DNA of 64,000 nt from Physcia stellaris (taxonomy: Eukaryota > Ascomycota > Lecanoromycetes > Caliciales > Physciaceae), in assembly GCA_018902385.1 (NCBI GenBank), contig JABSSW010000006.1, positions 930,001 to 994,000 on the forward strand. The letters are read 5' to 3'. The first letter of the stretch is position 1; each line of letters opens with the position of its first letter. Below are positions 45,404 to 58,200 of the stretch, piece by piece. The notes below the pieces were generated by a model. It did not search any database and was not told the DNA's origin. It saw nothing but the letters and a program-made list of their open reading frames with translations. The translations under genes were made by a program, and so were the position numbers.

Positions 45404-48400
45404 TCAGCCTTCTTGTAATTTATCGTCCAACTAAGCCTGAGGGCTAAGAACAAACGCGCCAGCCTTTTACATATGCTGAAAGAGGGTTTGTTTGAAAAAG
45501 TGTGGCTGTTGGAACTTACATCGTCATCTTTCGTAAATTTTCCGTCCAGAATCAGTCTTTGTATTTCCTCATTGCGTGATATTGTTGGGTATGGTGTCCC
45601 CTGACTTTTCTGTATGCCTACGATGACTTCACCCATGATCTCGAATTTCTTCCAGTTAATCCGAGTCATGCCAGCATCGAGGAATGTCTTATTTCCCTCC
45701 TCGGCGAGAACCAGATCTCGCCGGTGCAGAGGCAGGAATGGAATGCGTTCAGTGGATGTGTTGGCCCAGCCTAGTCGATATGCGAAATGACTTTTTTGTG
45801 TTCCCATAAGAATTTCCAATCGCATGAACTGCTTTTGAACTTGATGCGGGATCATTTCCCACGTCTGGGCTAGCCGATGTACAGCTGTACCATTTACACC
45901 TGCGACAATAGCACCCAAAGAATTGTAATTGTTTAGCTGACGGAGTTTCTAAGATTATGTCAGCCCATAATCAGCCCACACACCCGCCTGACTGACCCAT
46001 GCTATGCTCATGAATTTCTCCAGCATCTTAGCGCGATGCTTCGGCTTGTCACGTAATAGTATCATGTTGGCGACCCAAAATGCAACATGATTGAAATGTT
46101 CAATCATTCGATTTACGTGCTCTAAGCTTTTCCATTTTTCCTTCTCGTGCCCTGAGAGACTAACGTGTCTGACTAGATCTCTAGGCCTAATGGAAGAGAA
46201 CATTATCCAATCAATACGGGTCAGCTCGCGAGCGACATCTTCATCCGCAGTCTCCATCAGCTGATGCCACTGTATTTTGGTCAGCACGTTCTTCGGCGTA
46301 GGGTTCAAGTATTGTGCATGGCGTTGTGCGTTCTCGGCAGAGTTCAAGAACGTTTGGAAGGAGCCCGCTGATGGGGTTTCCGATCGCCCAACGCTTGACG
46401 AAAACGACGGAGTGGCCGAGCTTCTGGGGTGGTGCTGCTTGGGTGCACCATCTGTCTTCCCAGCTGCTGAAATATCTTCGGTGGAAGAATCTGCGTTCGA
46501 AGTTGACACTATACTCTGGACGGAAGACATACTGAGGAAGCTCTCAATAGTATTAGCTCTACTCCGACTGGTGTCAGAGCACGCCCATATAGTGTCATCA
46601 TCCTCTGACACAACTTCCAAACATGATCCTATCTCTTTGCCAGCAACAGCAAAGGACCTACTGCAGGAGAGACTTGATACAAAATGCGTAACTACTCGCC
46701 GTGTCTGAGGGTGCGCGAAATCTCCAGGGTAGTCGGAAATCCACTGAGCGAGGACGGCTAGGTAACGAAGCTGGGATGTCATACGACAGATTTGAGGATG
46801 ACTACTATCGTTGAGCGACTGAAACCGATGGATGATGGCTGATGTCAACTCAGAGGGTGCAGCAAACTTCCGATAAAAGCACAGAAATATTGCTGCGAAT
46901 TTGATGTCTGCTTTAGATGTAGCTTGCGCAAGTAGTCGATCCACAAGATTATCAAAGGAAAAGCCGATATCTTTTGACTCATCATGAGCTATAGCCTCTG
47001 AAGACTCACTATTTGCGCGAACCTGGCCGATATGCTCGTCTCTAATCTGAAGGAAGGAGTCCGTGATGCTCATGGCCCCCGGCCCTATCTCGGAGTGCTG
47101 CTGTTGGCTCATGGATTTTGGGGATCCCCCTGAGTCTCGATCTTCAGTATCGTCATTGACGCTAGGAGGCTCTCGTGGTCTTCGATATCCTTCGTTAACA
47201 TTTTCTGGGTTATGGAGAGCTCCGCTCCGGATTTGACCTTCTAAGTCAGAATTAGGAGAACTTGGCGAGGGGGATTGACGGTTTTTAACTATGTAATCTT
47301 TCAATCGAGGTAAGCCTCCTGGCTCCGTCACCGTCGACCCAGGTGAGTTTAGAACAGTGTCTCGTGACATTAAGAAAGGCAGCTCCGAAGTAGCACGAAC
47401 GTGCTTTGCCTTCGTGGCTGTGGTCGGTCCTGCAGAGTTTGAACTAGAAGACTGGGAAGTCGTCAAAGCACGTGCACGCGCTGGCGCTGTCCGATTTAAC
47501 GGAGATGGCACTCCTTGTTCAGAATCAGCTATCGGCTACGAGAAATCTCTGTCCCACTCATATATAAGGGGGTTCGGATGGCTGATATCTCAAGAGATGG
47601 GCGAAATGAGGAAGTCGTTGGGGATCGGACGATAGTATCCATGCTTACCAGATCTTTCTGATGTTATGATTCTCAGGATAATGGAAACACAGCGTTTGTG
47701 GGTCTCAGGGGCGATAGCTGAAGTTTGGAAAGACTCAACTCCTTCCAACTCGTTGCAGAACCCCTCCATCCTGCAGGCATCGACCTCCCACGAGCTAGGT
47801 GGATTGTCGCACTTGGAAGACACAAGTACGGTCGGCATCGCTGCCTTGGAAAAAGCGTCTAACATTGATCACCACGTTAGCCCGGCCACTTCTTGTCCCA
47901 AGGAAATATCATTGACAAAGCTCATCCCTATTCTACACGCTAAGCGAGCAATTTTACGAGATTTCTGACGAACTTGCAAAACCAGCAAACTCACTCAAGA
48001 CATTGGGTACTCGGCTCAGGCTTTGCTCATCCATAACATTGTAGAGAACGAAAACCCCATCCACTGGGGGTGTAGATTGTCCGCCGACGGTCCGAGGCCA
48101 CACGATATCGCGTTCCGCGTTGATAGTGAGATCGCTGATTTGAATTTCAAGCAGGCGAAGTACGGAAACAACGCCTTCTAAAGAGACTTTTTTGGTAGCT
48201 GAGGGGGACATTGAAGGTCTTTTCAGATCAAGCGCGCATTGGACGAAAGTCGATTTCCCAGCTTGATTTGCGCCCAGTACCGCTAGAGTGACTTCTCGCA
48301 TTTTGGCCGAGGTCGTTCCCTATTATATGTAAATTCCAGTCAGCCTTCAATGGAACGTAGGATTGCTCGGTGCACTGATTATCTTCGAAGGTACTGGGGA

Positions 48401-48701
48401 CACTTGCCATGTGCGTACATGACTCCTGCTGTCCAGCGGTACGCGATGACGGATCGTCAGGCGCAGATGGCGGAGGTTGCGCGCCCTCCTCTTCCCTTGG
48501 CGATGGTTTGATCGTACCATGTCTCGCGCGAGCGTCGTGTTTGATCTTCGCCGACTGGGCGACTAACGGTGCCGATTTGACGCGATCCTTGAGCGGAGGT
48601 CGAGAGCCCGACGTTGGTGGCGACAGTGATTGATGTGAGTCCCGAGATGGTTTGGAAGCCTCGCCGTATGATCTTGTCTTCTTGGAACGCCTGGACTCCA
48701 T
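45404..48701 (-). CDS. Ras-like GTPase domain fused to RasGEF (Cdc25-type)
   Basis: The exons on the minus strand are 48701-48357, 48319-47995, 47858-47649, 47528-45997, 45948-45520 and a short last exon ending about 45404. They give about 840 residues. A Ser/Pro-rich start leads to a Ras-like domain with a P-loop (LAVLGANQAGKSTFVQ), VDGVFVLYNVMDEQSLSRVP and the G4-like motif VLVSSKCDNPP. The G3 DxxG is not evident, so its activity is uncertain. A disordered linker follows, then the RasGEF N-domain (NLVDRLLAQATSKADIKFAA) and the Cdc25 catalytic domain (FSSIRPRDLVRHVSL, HFNHVAFWVANMILL, KLRQLNNYNSLGAIVAGVNG, RINWKKFEIMGEVI). It should exchange nucleotide on a Ras or Rap GTPase. The last exon is a guess, since several acceptors give short endings. 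Confidence 0.86.
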
Positions 48702-49829
48702 TGGTGTCCGGCTAACTCTTCATTGTTGAAGCTGAAGCAGTAGATCAGACGGACGGCTGGCTATAGCAAGCATCTGGTGTCGAAAGACCAGGGACGTTTG
48801 GAGATTTCCTGCCGTACGAGTCGTTGCTGCCTCGCTGCAGGAACGACGTGAAGCAGCATTGGAAGACGCCGTTGATGGATGGTCCAGTAGAGTCGGCCAA
48901 GATATTCAGAAGACTGCTTGTGTGATAAATTTCGAATCACATGTCACGCGGCTACTTGTGGGGAAGACATGAGGAGAATGATGGAGAATTTTGGAACGAG
49001 TCTAGGCTTCCGTGTCGTCGATTAAAGTATCTAGAGCAGCGTCCAGGAGCATCGTACCGGAAAAGCCCACTAAGTGGCTAAAGCGAGTACGTACGTAAGG
49101 TACGTGTACTCTATGTAGTCTTTACGCCCACTTACTCTCGTACTCTTCCGCGCTCGGAGCAATGCCTTTCCAATCAAGACGATACCGCCAAACGCACGTG
49201 CTGTCCAGGGTCCAGGCTTTGAGCCGTTGCTTTAGCGTACCCTGTACCTCGTACCCTAGCGTTCATCGCTTGAGATTCAGATAGAAAACGAATAATATAA
49301 TAAATTTTAACATTTTACCCTAAATTGGAACCTTGCAAGGGACAATGCCATCATTGACAATCGACTCCCATGCCAGCTGAGCAGGGGGCAACAATAGAAA
49401 ACGTCATACGCAGGGTAAGATCATCGTAGTGGCACCTTCAATGCCTGACTGGCAACATCCAGACTCGCTGCTACCTCTAACGTACTCGTACTTCTCCTCG
49501 CCAATAATGTAGCCGGGAAATCACGGATCCACAGCGTAACAAGCGAGCTTTCTAGCCCAGCACACCTCAAACTACTTTGCTACCTTATTTTACAATTCGC
49601 GGTGGGGGCACCGCTAACTTCCTGACCAATCTTATGCACCAAGATCAGTATCATATATCTACCTTCTAATTCGCACAGTGCATTTGGTGGTGGTATCTCC
49701 CTCGCTGTGCTTACCTACCGCTTTGATGGTCCTCTAGTAAACCAGCAAACGCCTGCCATTATAGTTCCGCGGCATGACAAGACCAGAATTTGTGAGACTC
49801 TCTGGCTTTGAATATGATGATCACGTCAG
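48702..49829. other. Divergent intergenic region with a GTAC-rich tract
   Basis: About 1.1 kb between two genes facing away from each other. Bases 49085-49112 read GAGTACGTACGTAAGGTACGTGTACT-like steps, matching tracts in other spacers. No gene or structured RNA was recognised. Confidence 0.45.
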
Positions 49830-50877
49830 ATGATTGCTCACCCGGTAACCCAGGTCCCCTCTCAACATCTGCCCGTCCGATCAAAGACCTACCCTCTCCG
49901 TGATTCGGCAAAGAAGTCTCGACGTGCCAAGCATGGCGAGGGTTTGGATGCAGCGGAATTATACAAGCGCCTGAATGAGTTGATAAAACAGGACCGTGGT
50001 CGGTATTTTCTTGGTCATCAGTACCCCAAGCCGAACCGAGCCACAATCTCGTCCAAGCCATATCATCATGTACCTCAGACAGCCGCCAGGGACTTCACGC
50101 GCACTACAGCCATAAAAACCGACCGCGACAAGCCCGGACTGCTGTTCTCACAATCCCTGCCAACACCAAACACTTCAGCGCAGCTATATGAGCATAGAGA
50201 TGCCTGGCAAGGACCCAAAGCATCCAGCTTTGACCTTCCGGGGTCACATGCCACCGTCAAAAGATCGTGGGATGCCGCAGGGTTACAGCGTAGTAAGACT
50301 TCAGGAAAGGAAAGGTTGATGCTAGACCGTTACCGCGATCGAATCAAGGGCCATGGCGAGAACATCTATGATTCACTGGTGGAGGCTCGCATAGCCATCC
50401 GACGTTCAAGTACAGGCGATGTGGTTAGCGAGCATCTGCCAACCATTGATCTTGGAATTCAACCAGGGTCACACGCGCTTGCTCACAAAATTACTCGACA
50501 ACACCTTGAAGACAAAACAGACTGTACGTACAATCAGGAGCCTCCTCTTTCCCTTATTCTCAGCTGGGCTTAAGGTTCGACCAACTTTCAAGAGGTGATA
50601 AAAGATTCGAGATTCCACGACGTATCACGGCTCAATAAATCGGAGTTTCCCAGTACGTAACTATGCTGACTCCGAGAATTCATTAGGGACACAGAATGAC
50701 GTATGCGAAGACGAGGCCAAGCACAATCTGACAGAATGGATGGCGCCGTTGTTCCGGTCCCTAGCCAAGAAAGGTGACATAGACTCCGATGTTGCTGCTG
50801 GCGGAATTTCGCACCGGTCGCGAGGCAAGAATTGGTCTCGGCGTCGGTCCAGCCTTCTGTCCCGATATTTTGGCTAA
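49830..50877 (+). CDS. Unrecognised 320-residue basic protein
   Basis: No family is recognised. Three exons (49830-50523, 50575-50652, 50687-50877) keep phase and end SLLSRYFG-stop. The protein is basic and largely polar. It has an N-terminal helix EGLDAAELYKRLNELIKQDR, a middle block RYRDRIKGHGENIYDSLVEA and a C-terminal segment LTEWMAPLFRSLAKKGDIDS followed by an Arg-rich stretch (KNWSRRRSS). Splicing removes two in-frame-breaking gaps and recovers FQEVIKDSRFHDVSRLN, which supports the model. The ATG chosen is the first in frame, and upstream exons are possible. The gene is the last recognisable host gene before the AT-rich block. Confidence 0.6.
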
Positions 50878-51756
50878 AAGACATCCGAACAGCCTTGAGC
50901 TTCATCATTACCGAAAAATGTCTGTAATCTGATCATTGTTTCACACTCCAGGTCTGATTCAGTAAAACTTGACTGCTCAGAATAATGCCTCACAATCTCC
51001 TGATATTGCGCCAGGCCGAGGAAGAGACGATGTTTCTCACTATAGATCTCTTCTCTCTTGTACTTCTGTCTCTAGGTCCTAGTCTCGTGTATGGTCTCTC
51101 AATGTAATAGAATCTTGCATCTACAATTTTGCGTAAACTTGTCATTGATGAAACTTAATAAAACTTCAACATTCGATTGCAAAATTAAATGAGTCAAATC
51201 ATAATTGTGTGAATCAACAATCGTTTCTTTTTCGTTAATTAACACGCGAATTTTTTCAATTTGCGAATAAACATAAAAAATACGATTCAAACAACGCTTT
51301 TTCGCATTCAATAAAATCGATTCGAAAATCATTGCAATGATTTTACATGTTGCGAATTCGTAACATATTGCGTTAAATTTTTAACAAACGCAAAAATTTT
51401 ATAAATCGACAATAAAATAACGATAATACGACAAGTAAAAATACAAAATCAATATTTCAAATTAAAATCATAATTTAAATTTGAATAACAAAATATAAAA
51501 ATCGATTTTCGAAAATATTATATTACAATTGTGATGATTTTGATTTCGAATATTATGTTATATCAAAATCGTCAAACATGTTAATTTGATCGAGTTTAAC
51601 GTTTTGATCGATAAAATATAACATTTCGAAAATTTTCATTTTTTTCGTTTTCACGATTCAATTTTATCATTATTCACAATGTTATCACGATGATTCATCA
51701 TCGTTTTGTAAATATTGTTACGAACATGTTTGACAAATAAATTTAACAAATAGATA
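50878..51756. other. Transition into the AT-rich TE block
   Basis: Composition changes sharply near 51110-51130. To the left is ordinary mixed sequence. To the right the sequence is dominated by A and T, with cytosine kept mainly before A or G. Short open frames in the right half have no recognisable motif. Confidence 0.6.
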
Positions 51757-54235
51757 CAGTAAATTCTCGTTACAGAAAGTCGAAATTTCGAAAACATAAA
51801 TTTTTTGTAACTCGAAACTTCTTGTAAGTCAGATGATTGAAATCTAGAATTATGTTACAATTCTAGAAGTTAAATTTTTCTGAGCAAATTATCGCAATTT
51901 ATTTTCAAAAATATCGAGCAAATTTTCATACAAATCGATTCTATTTTTTCAGCGAGATTTTCTGATTTATTAAAAAATCAATTCGTTCATTTTTGCAGTC
52001 TTTACATCAACGTATGAGTGCGAAGATTTTTCGCAAATCAAATGCAAATCAACTATTCAATTATTTTAATCATCGATTTAATTTTATTTGTTGATCGACA
52101 TATTGTTTTCTTCGTTCGATTTTTCGTTTATATCGTTCAAGTTGACAAATGACTTCAATATCGTCATGCTTCTGTTGTTTTTCGTACAATTGAATGAGTT
52201 TCAAAGTCGCAATAGCGATTTTGACGATAATTTTGAATTTCACTTTTTTCATTTTCGATTTTGATTTCGTTAATGATTTTTCAAGTCGATATTTCATAAT
52301 AATCTTTTCACAATCTTTTCATCGTTCTTGTCAATCGAATCGATTATTATTTCGACTTTTGAACGATCGTAATGAGCGATCGATCAGTCGTTGACGTCAG
52401 ACGTACGATTTTTACGTTTCAAAGCAATGATATTTTTGATCATTTGCAATCGAACGTTTTGCAAAATCTGTTTCGATTCAGAAAATTGTTGCATTGTTCG
52501 ATCATGTTTTCGACTAAATCGTCGTTTGTTTGAATTATTTGATACATTCATATTCGGAATCAATACGATTGATTTGATTCAGCAATTGTTGATAATTTTG
52601 ACGATGATTTTATTCTTTCAAATTTCAACGACTCATTTGACGATTTTCAGAACGTTGATGATTTGATGTAAATTTTTTTCGAATTTTGCATCGAATTTTT
52701 TCACGCAATATCGAAATCATTTGTTTCGATATCACAATTTTCATGACGCAATGATATTTTGATCGAGCGATTGACAAACGCTCGTGATATTGATCGACAA
52801 AAACAAGATTTTAATATTTTGCATGAATTCGTTTTCTTTCAATTTTCGTAAATCAATATCGATTTCATGCGTCGAAAAGTCATCTATTAAAAGCACGCAT
52901 TTTTCGTTGAATATTTTTTTTCGAAATCAGTTCAGATATTCGTCAAATATTTTATCAATTATTCAAGCAAATCGATTGCTTCGTCACATCATACGTAAAT
53001 TTTCGACGTTTACATCATGAAATTCGAACGCTCGAAAATTCATGACAATTTCAATCAATCATGATTTGAGCTTATGCGAATCAGAAACATTGATGCATAA
53101 AATCGTCGTTATTTTGATTTTGTTTTTTTTTATATTTTCTGTTGATTCGTTCGAAAGAATATTATCAAACATTGCTCGTCAAAATCATTTTGTTTCATTC
53201 ATATTGTATACATCATGCAACGAGAAGTCAAAATTCAATCAAATTTTGATTTCGTTGCGTAACTTTTCAAGATTTTGTTTCAATTGTTGTTTATTCATTT
53301 CGTTTGATTCGTCATGTCGAACATGTTTTTTCGTATGATGACGAATTTTGTATTCGTCTAATCAATCATTCGAAGTTTTGAATTTCTTGATCGTGCTTTT
53401 GATTTTTTGATATTCAGAAATCAGCTCGGCAAGTTTATTTCAAATCTTCAAAATTCATTTTTTCAGTATATTTTCGTTTATAGACATTCGTTGCTTTTTC
53501 TTTTTCAATTGTCATTGAAACAACGCATTTTTCATTTTTTTTCATTTTTCTTGTCTATTACGACAATGAGAGTTTTGAATTTGAGTGTCGTCAAGTCAAA
53601 ATTCATGCGAATCGATGCAACGACGAATTACATCGTTTGAAAAATCGTCGTTTTCGTATTTTCGACGATATATTTGTCTAACGATTGCGTATGAAAAAGA
53701 TTTATTTTGTTTCAAACAATAATCGAATCAGAATTTTCTAATGAATTTTCGTTGTTTCACGATATAATTGTGACGTTTTCGCTTCGACGAAGAATTTATA
53801 AATGTGTTGAATGAAATAAGATTGCTTTGAATCAACGACGAAACAGAAACAAAAAAAGTTGAAATCTGAAAGAAAATCGAAAAAATATATTCATGACGAA
53901 TTCAACGATGTTGAGAAAACGAAATTGACAAAATTTGAAAACACGAATGCAAAAAATAAAACATCACGAAAATGTTCGATTTGTATGAGCGATTTTCAAC
54001 GAATCAACGATTCAAATCGTGTTTCAAATTTATGCGAAGTTTGCATTTGATTCAATTAATTTTTTTATTAATTTTTTTATTAATTTTTTTACAAAGAGTC
54101 TGATCAATTGTATCGAAGTATTTCGTGTAAATCGAAATTTCGATGATTATATCAAAAAATCAAAATTTCGACGTTTGACATTTTTTGTAAAGCGAAATTT
54201 CTTATAATTCGACTTTCTGTAACGAAAATTTATTG
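51757..54235 (-). mobile_element. Pogo/Tigger-type (Tc1/mariner superfamily) DNA transposon relic
   Basis: Terminal inverted repeats of at least 28 bp start CAGTAAATTC at 51757 and CAATAAATTT (read inward) at 54235. They share TCGTTACAGAAAGTCGAA and differ at two transitions. TA lies immediately outside both ends, the target duplication of this superfamily. On the minus strand between about 53700 and 52050, scattered frames carry a CENP-B/DDE_1 transposase: DVYNMNETK (first Asp motif, altered), TESTENTKKNK, then RITTILCINVSDSHKLK, then DEYLNWFRKKYSTKNACF and SVCQSLDQNIIAS. Many stops and frameshifts make it inactive. The 2479-bp length is normal for a fungal pogo element. The cytosine context is the same CpA/CpG-only pattern as in the rest of the block. 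Confidence 0.85.
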
Positions 54236-55063
54236 TAATTAATATGATATGTGATCGAACAACGAATTATGTTTTAATTTTACGTTGAAATTAACGTGAT
54301 TTGAAATTTGACGTCGCACATTGTTTGCAATTTTAACATTTTGTATTTATTTGTTTTTGCAAATTTATTGTTTTCGTTTAATTAATCAATAATACGTTTA
54401 TTCAAACACGATTCATGATATTACAATAAATTTTCAATTTTATCGTTCGTCGTGATACGCGAACGTTCAAAAATAAAATTTCAAATCGATCAAATTCTTT
54501 TGACGAAACAAACAACGAAAAAATTCTGTTGATCAAACAAACGATCAAAAAAAAATTTGACGAGACATTTGACGAAAATCGTAAAATAACAAATCGAATT
54601 TTCACGCAAACGACGATAAAAAACGACGAAAAAAAAATTGATTCGATTAATTTTTTTTTTTATCATTTTTCAATTTTTCATTTCTATTTATGACTCAAAA
54701 TCATCACGAAACAACTTTTTTCGAATTTTTTTATTTCGATGAAACAACGTTTCAAAACGTTACGTTTCAATGTAAATCGTATGTTGCACGAAATCAATGA
54801 TAATTTTCTCGACGAAAATTTCGTCGAACAATTCAAACGTCATCGATTTGTTTCAACGATCGAATTCATAAAAATGAAAAATAACAAAATCATTCATTTT
54901 TTGAACATCGTCATTATCGATCAGCTAAAATGATAAGTCAATCAAAAAATCAACGATTTTTTGAAAAAAATCGATCGAATACGCATCGATCGTGACAATT
55001 ATTTGAACGTTTTGATTTAATATCAAAATTTGTACAATATTGTCAACGTCGATCGTGACGAAT
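54236..55063. other. AT-rich repeat sequence interrupted by the LTR element (left part)
   Basis: Unassigned AT-rich sequence between the pogo element and the LTR fossil. Its right end carries the 5-bp target CGAAT repeated after the fossil at 62555-62559, so this stretch and the sequence right of 62554 were once contiguous. A frame near 54739-54930 is open but matches nothing I recognise. Confidence 0.6.
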
Positions 55064-55218
55064 TGTTACAAATCGATTTTTGTCTGATTTGAAAAGCTTG
55101 TTTTTGTTTGATTTCATTGATTTGACTAATCGACTTGACATTGACATTTATTCGAGTTTTTTGTATTTAACATTTTATCATTTTCTTATTATTTCATCAA
55201 TGAATCAATGTTTTTACA
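55064..55218 (+). repeat. 5' LTR of the Ty3/Gypsy fossil
   Basis: 155 bp with TG..CA ends, preceded by CGAAT. It aligns end to end, without gaps, with the copy at 62400-62554. Confidence 0.9.
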
Positions 55219-58200
55219 ATTAATAATATCATTTTATCAATCAATCGTTATTATCGCATCAATTGATTGCGTAATAACATCAATCAAATCAACTTTTGTA
55301 ATCTATTTGCAAAAGTTTTTTGTTTTTTTTCAATTCGTGTTACATCGATCGATTTCGTCAATTTATTTATCAAGTTTTTTTGCTTTTTCATTGTATGAAT
55401 ATTTTATCTCAATTTTATCTTGATTTATCGACAACAACAAATTGTATTTGTTTTTCTGTGTGTTAGAAAGTTTTTCACAATTCGTTCAAACTGATTTCTA
55501 TCAACAATTTCGTGTCATCAATTTTCATTTCGAAAACACACGAGTTTCATCGTTTTCTTCAAACTAAACATCGTGAAATCGAAAAATTTAACGAAAAAAT
55601 CAAACAAATCATAATTGTTATCGTCGTTTCGAATTTTTCTTTTAGTCGTTTTGCATTCAGTTTTCGAAATACAATCAAATCAATTTTTTCGAAATCGATC
55701 GAATTTTCTGTCGAATGAAATACGAATATCAATGTTTTTCGACGAGTTGTTCAAAAATTTCGTGAATATATTACTGTTTACAGAATTTCAATTATTTTTC
55801 GAAATTTTTTGAATTCACACATTACGAATTCAATTTTCAACATTTTCAACTCGTCGAACGATTCGTCAATTACAAAATTTTTTTGAATTTCACGTCATCG
55901 TGACGTTTTGCTACAGTCGATTGTAAAAACAATCGAACGACGACGAATATTTACGTTCAGTTTTTCGTCAATTATCAATCAAGATCAGCGAAGTCGAAAT
56001 CTATTTCTATTCGAATTTATTCGATTCAACGATATCAATAACAATTTTGCAAAAACATTTGATTCAAATTCAATTGATATTCGAATCATCTCAATTATTG
56101 AAAAAAAAATTCGTGACAACATGAATCAAAATACGCAAATTGACAATTCAATTCAATCGTTTGCGTTTGATTTCAACGAAACTCAACGTCGTGAAATAAC
56201 GAAAATCGTTGTTGTCGTTTTAGAACATCGACGTCGTGATCGAAATGACGATGAAAATTTAAGTTACAATTCGTCGAATTTCGATAACAATTTTCAGTTT
56301 TCAGTTGATCATAACAACAATACTGACGAGTAAAAAATGAAAAATATTGACTTTTTCGATTTTGATTACGATAACGACATTATCGTCAACGTGAATAAAT
56401 CAATAAAATATTTCGACAAACACATTTATTATATTGATGTTTATGTTTTCGTCGATCGTTTGAAAAATCTAATTTCGTTACGAAATGAAAACAAATTTCG
56501 TATTGTTTTGTCACAATGTTTTCGTGATTACGTTCAAGAATGACATTCATTGATTTTGTTCGAATTGAAAAAGAATTTGTTACGAATCGTTTCGTTAATC
56601 ATTTGATATCAGATTTTAATCAAATCATTCAAAAAACGAACAGTTCAAACATTACAGAATTTACAAAAAAAACAATATATCATGTCAGACGCTAAACAGC
56701 AACGTAATTCTCGTATGTACGTTCAAAACATTTTTCGACATATCAGAATCGTTGAATTCGAATTTGTTTTCAATCAATTTATTTTAATTTGATTTAATTT
56801 TGATTATGAATTTCGACGCGACATTTCAAAATCAAAATCGAATATTACGATACGAATTTTTCTTGATCATTTGAAGAAAAAATTCGACATATGATTCGAC
56901 ATAGTTAACAAGTTCGTTTTTAGTTCGAAATTTAACAATAGCAATCGTTTCAATAAACAAAACAAACGTGATCGACAAAACGAATTTTCTCAATCGTCAA
57001 ATGAATTTAACGCTTTTTTTTTTCAAGTTTATCGTTTTGTCGATTATTTCGTTTTCGTTCAACAAAAACAAATTTATCAAAAACAGTCGTTCGTTCAATC
57101 AGAACGTCGTCAAATCGTTTTGTTATTCGCAAAGCAATTATTGCTGTTAACGTCAAAAAACGCGTTCGATTTCAAAAATCAATCACGTCAACAAAAAAAA
57201 ATTTGACGATCGTGATAACAAAAATTTCAAATGTAAAATTTATGTTTTGAATGAATTTGAAAAGAAAAACGATCAAAAATCAATTGAGAAAGATTTTTTC
57301 ATCGACGAGATTAGCGAAAATCAATCAGCATATTATTTCGAAAATTTAATTTATTATGATTTTGATCATTTTAACGATTTTGATCATGAATCGACAATTA
57401 ATCATTTCATTTTGTCAATCGTTTTTATTTGTCGTCGTTGTACAAAGTTTTTCGTTTCAAACAACAAATTTCATAATCACATTCGTAATGTCGAATGTTC
57501 TGATTTTAATGTTCGATTGAAAAAGTTTTTTTCAAATCAACAATTGAATTTTTTTAAAAAATCGAAATCGATGTTATCGATTCACATGTCGTCATTATTT
57601 TTATTATTAAAATTATCAAAAACTCATTTGAGTCAAATTTTAATCATGATTCAATATCGATTGTTTCGTCAAATGTTGATTTTTCAAAAAATATTGAAAT
57701 TGATTGTGAATATCGTGACTGAAATTACGCGAAAATTGACGTTGTTTTGTTCGAAAAAACTGAATCAAAATTCGTTTGCATTGATATTGAATCAAAAATC
57801 ATTATTGCGAATCGTCGATTTTTTTTTCGTCAAAATTTTGATTTGTTTATACGTATTATGATTACATTTTTTATTGTACGAGAAATAATTATTGATCAAC
57901 ATCAAATTTTTGAATACGTCATTGTTTCGATGTATTTTTTTGATCAAAAAAATGACAAAATCGTCAAAATTATGATTCGTCGCGAAATTCATTTGATGAA
58001 CAATTTCAAAATCAACATGTTCATCGACAATGATGTCATTGATTTTGAAAAATGAAACATTGACAACGAACATAACAAAATTACGATTGACAATTGCGAC
58101 GTTATTATTTTTATTAACATTCGTCGTCGATCGTCAATTGATCAATCGATGCACAAATCAATGCATATCAAAAAAACAATCATTGTTTCGTCGCAATCAG

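Noticed and set aside
49830-50877. Border gene as a secreted effector
   Set aside because: Position beside a TE block invites the idea, but the protein has no signal peptide and few cysteines.
53859-54050. Plus-strand frame with a CxxC..CxxC pattern inside the pogo element
   Set aside because: It lies between the transposase start and an inverted repeat, on the opposite strand, in hypermutated DNA. Cysteine pairs are likely chance.
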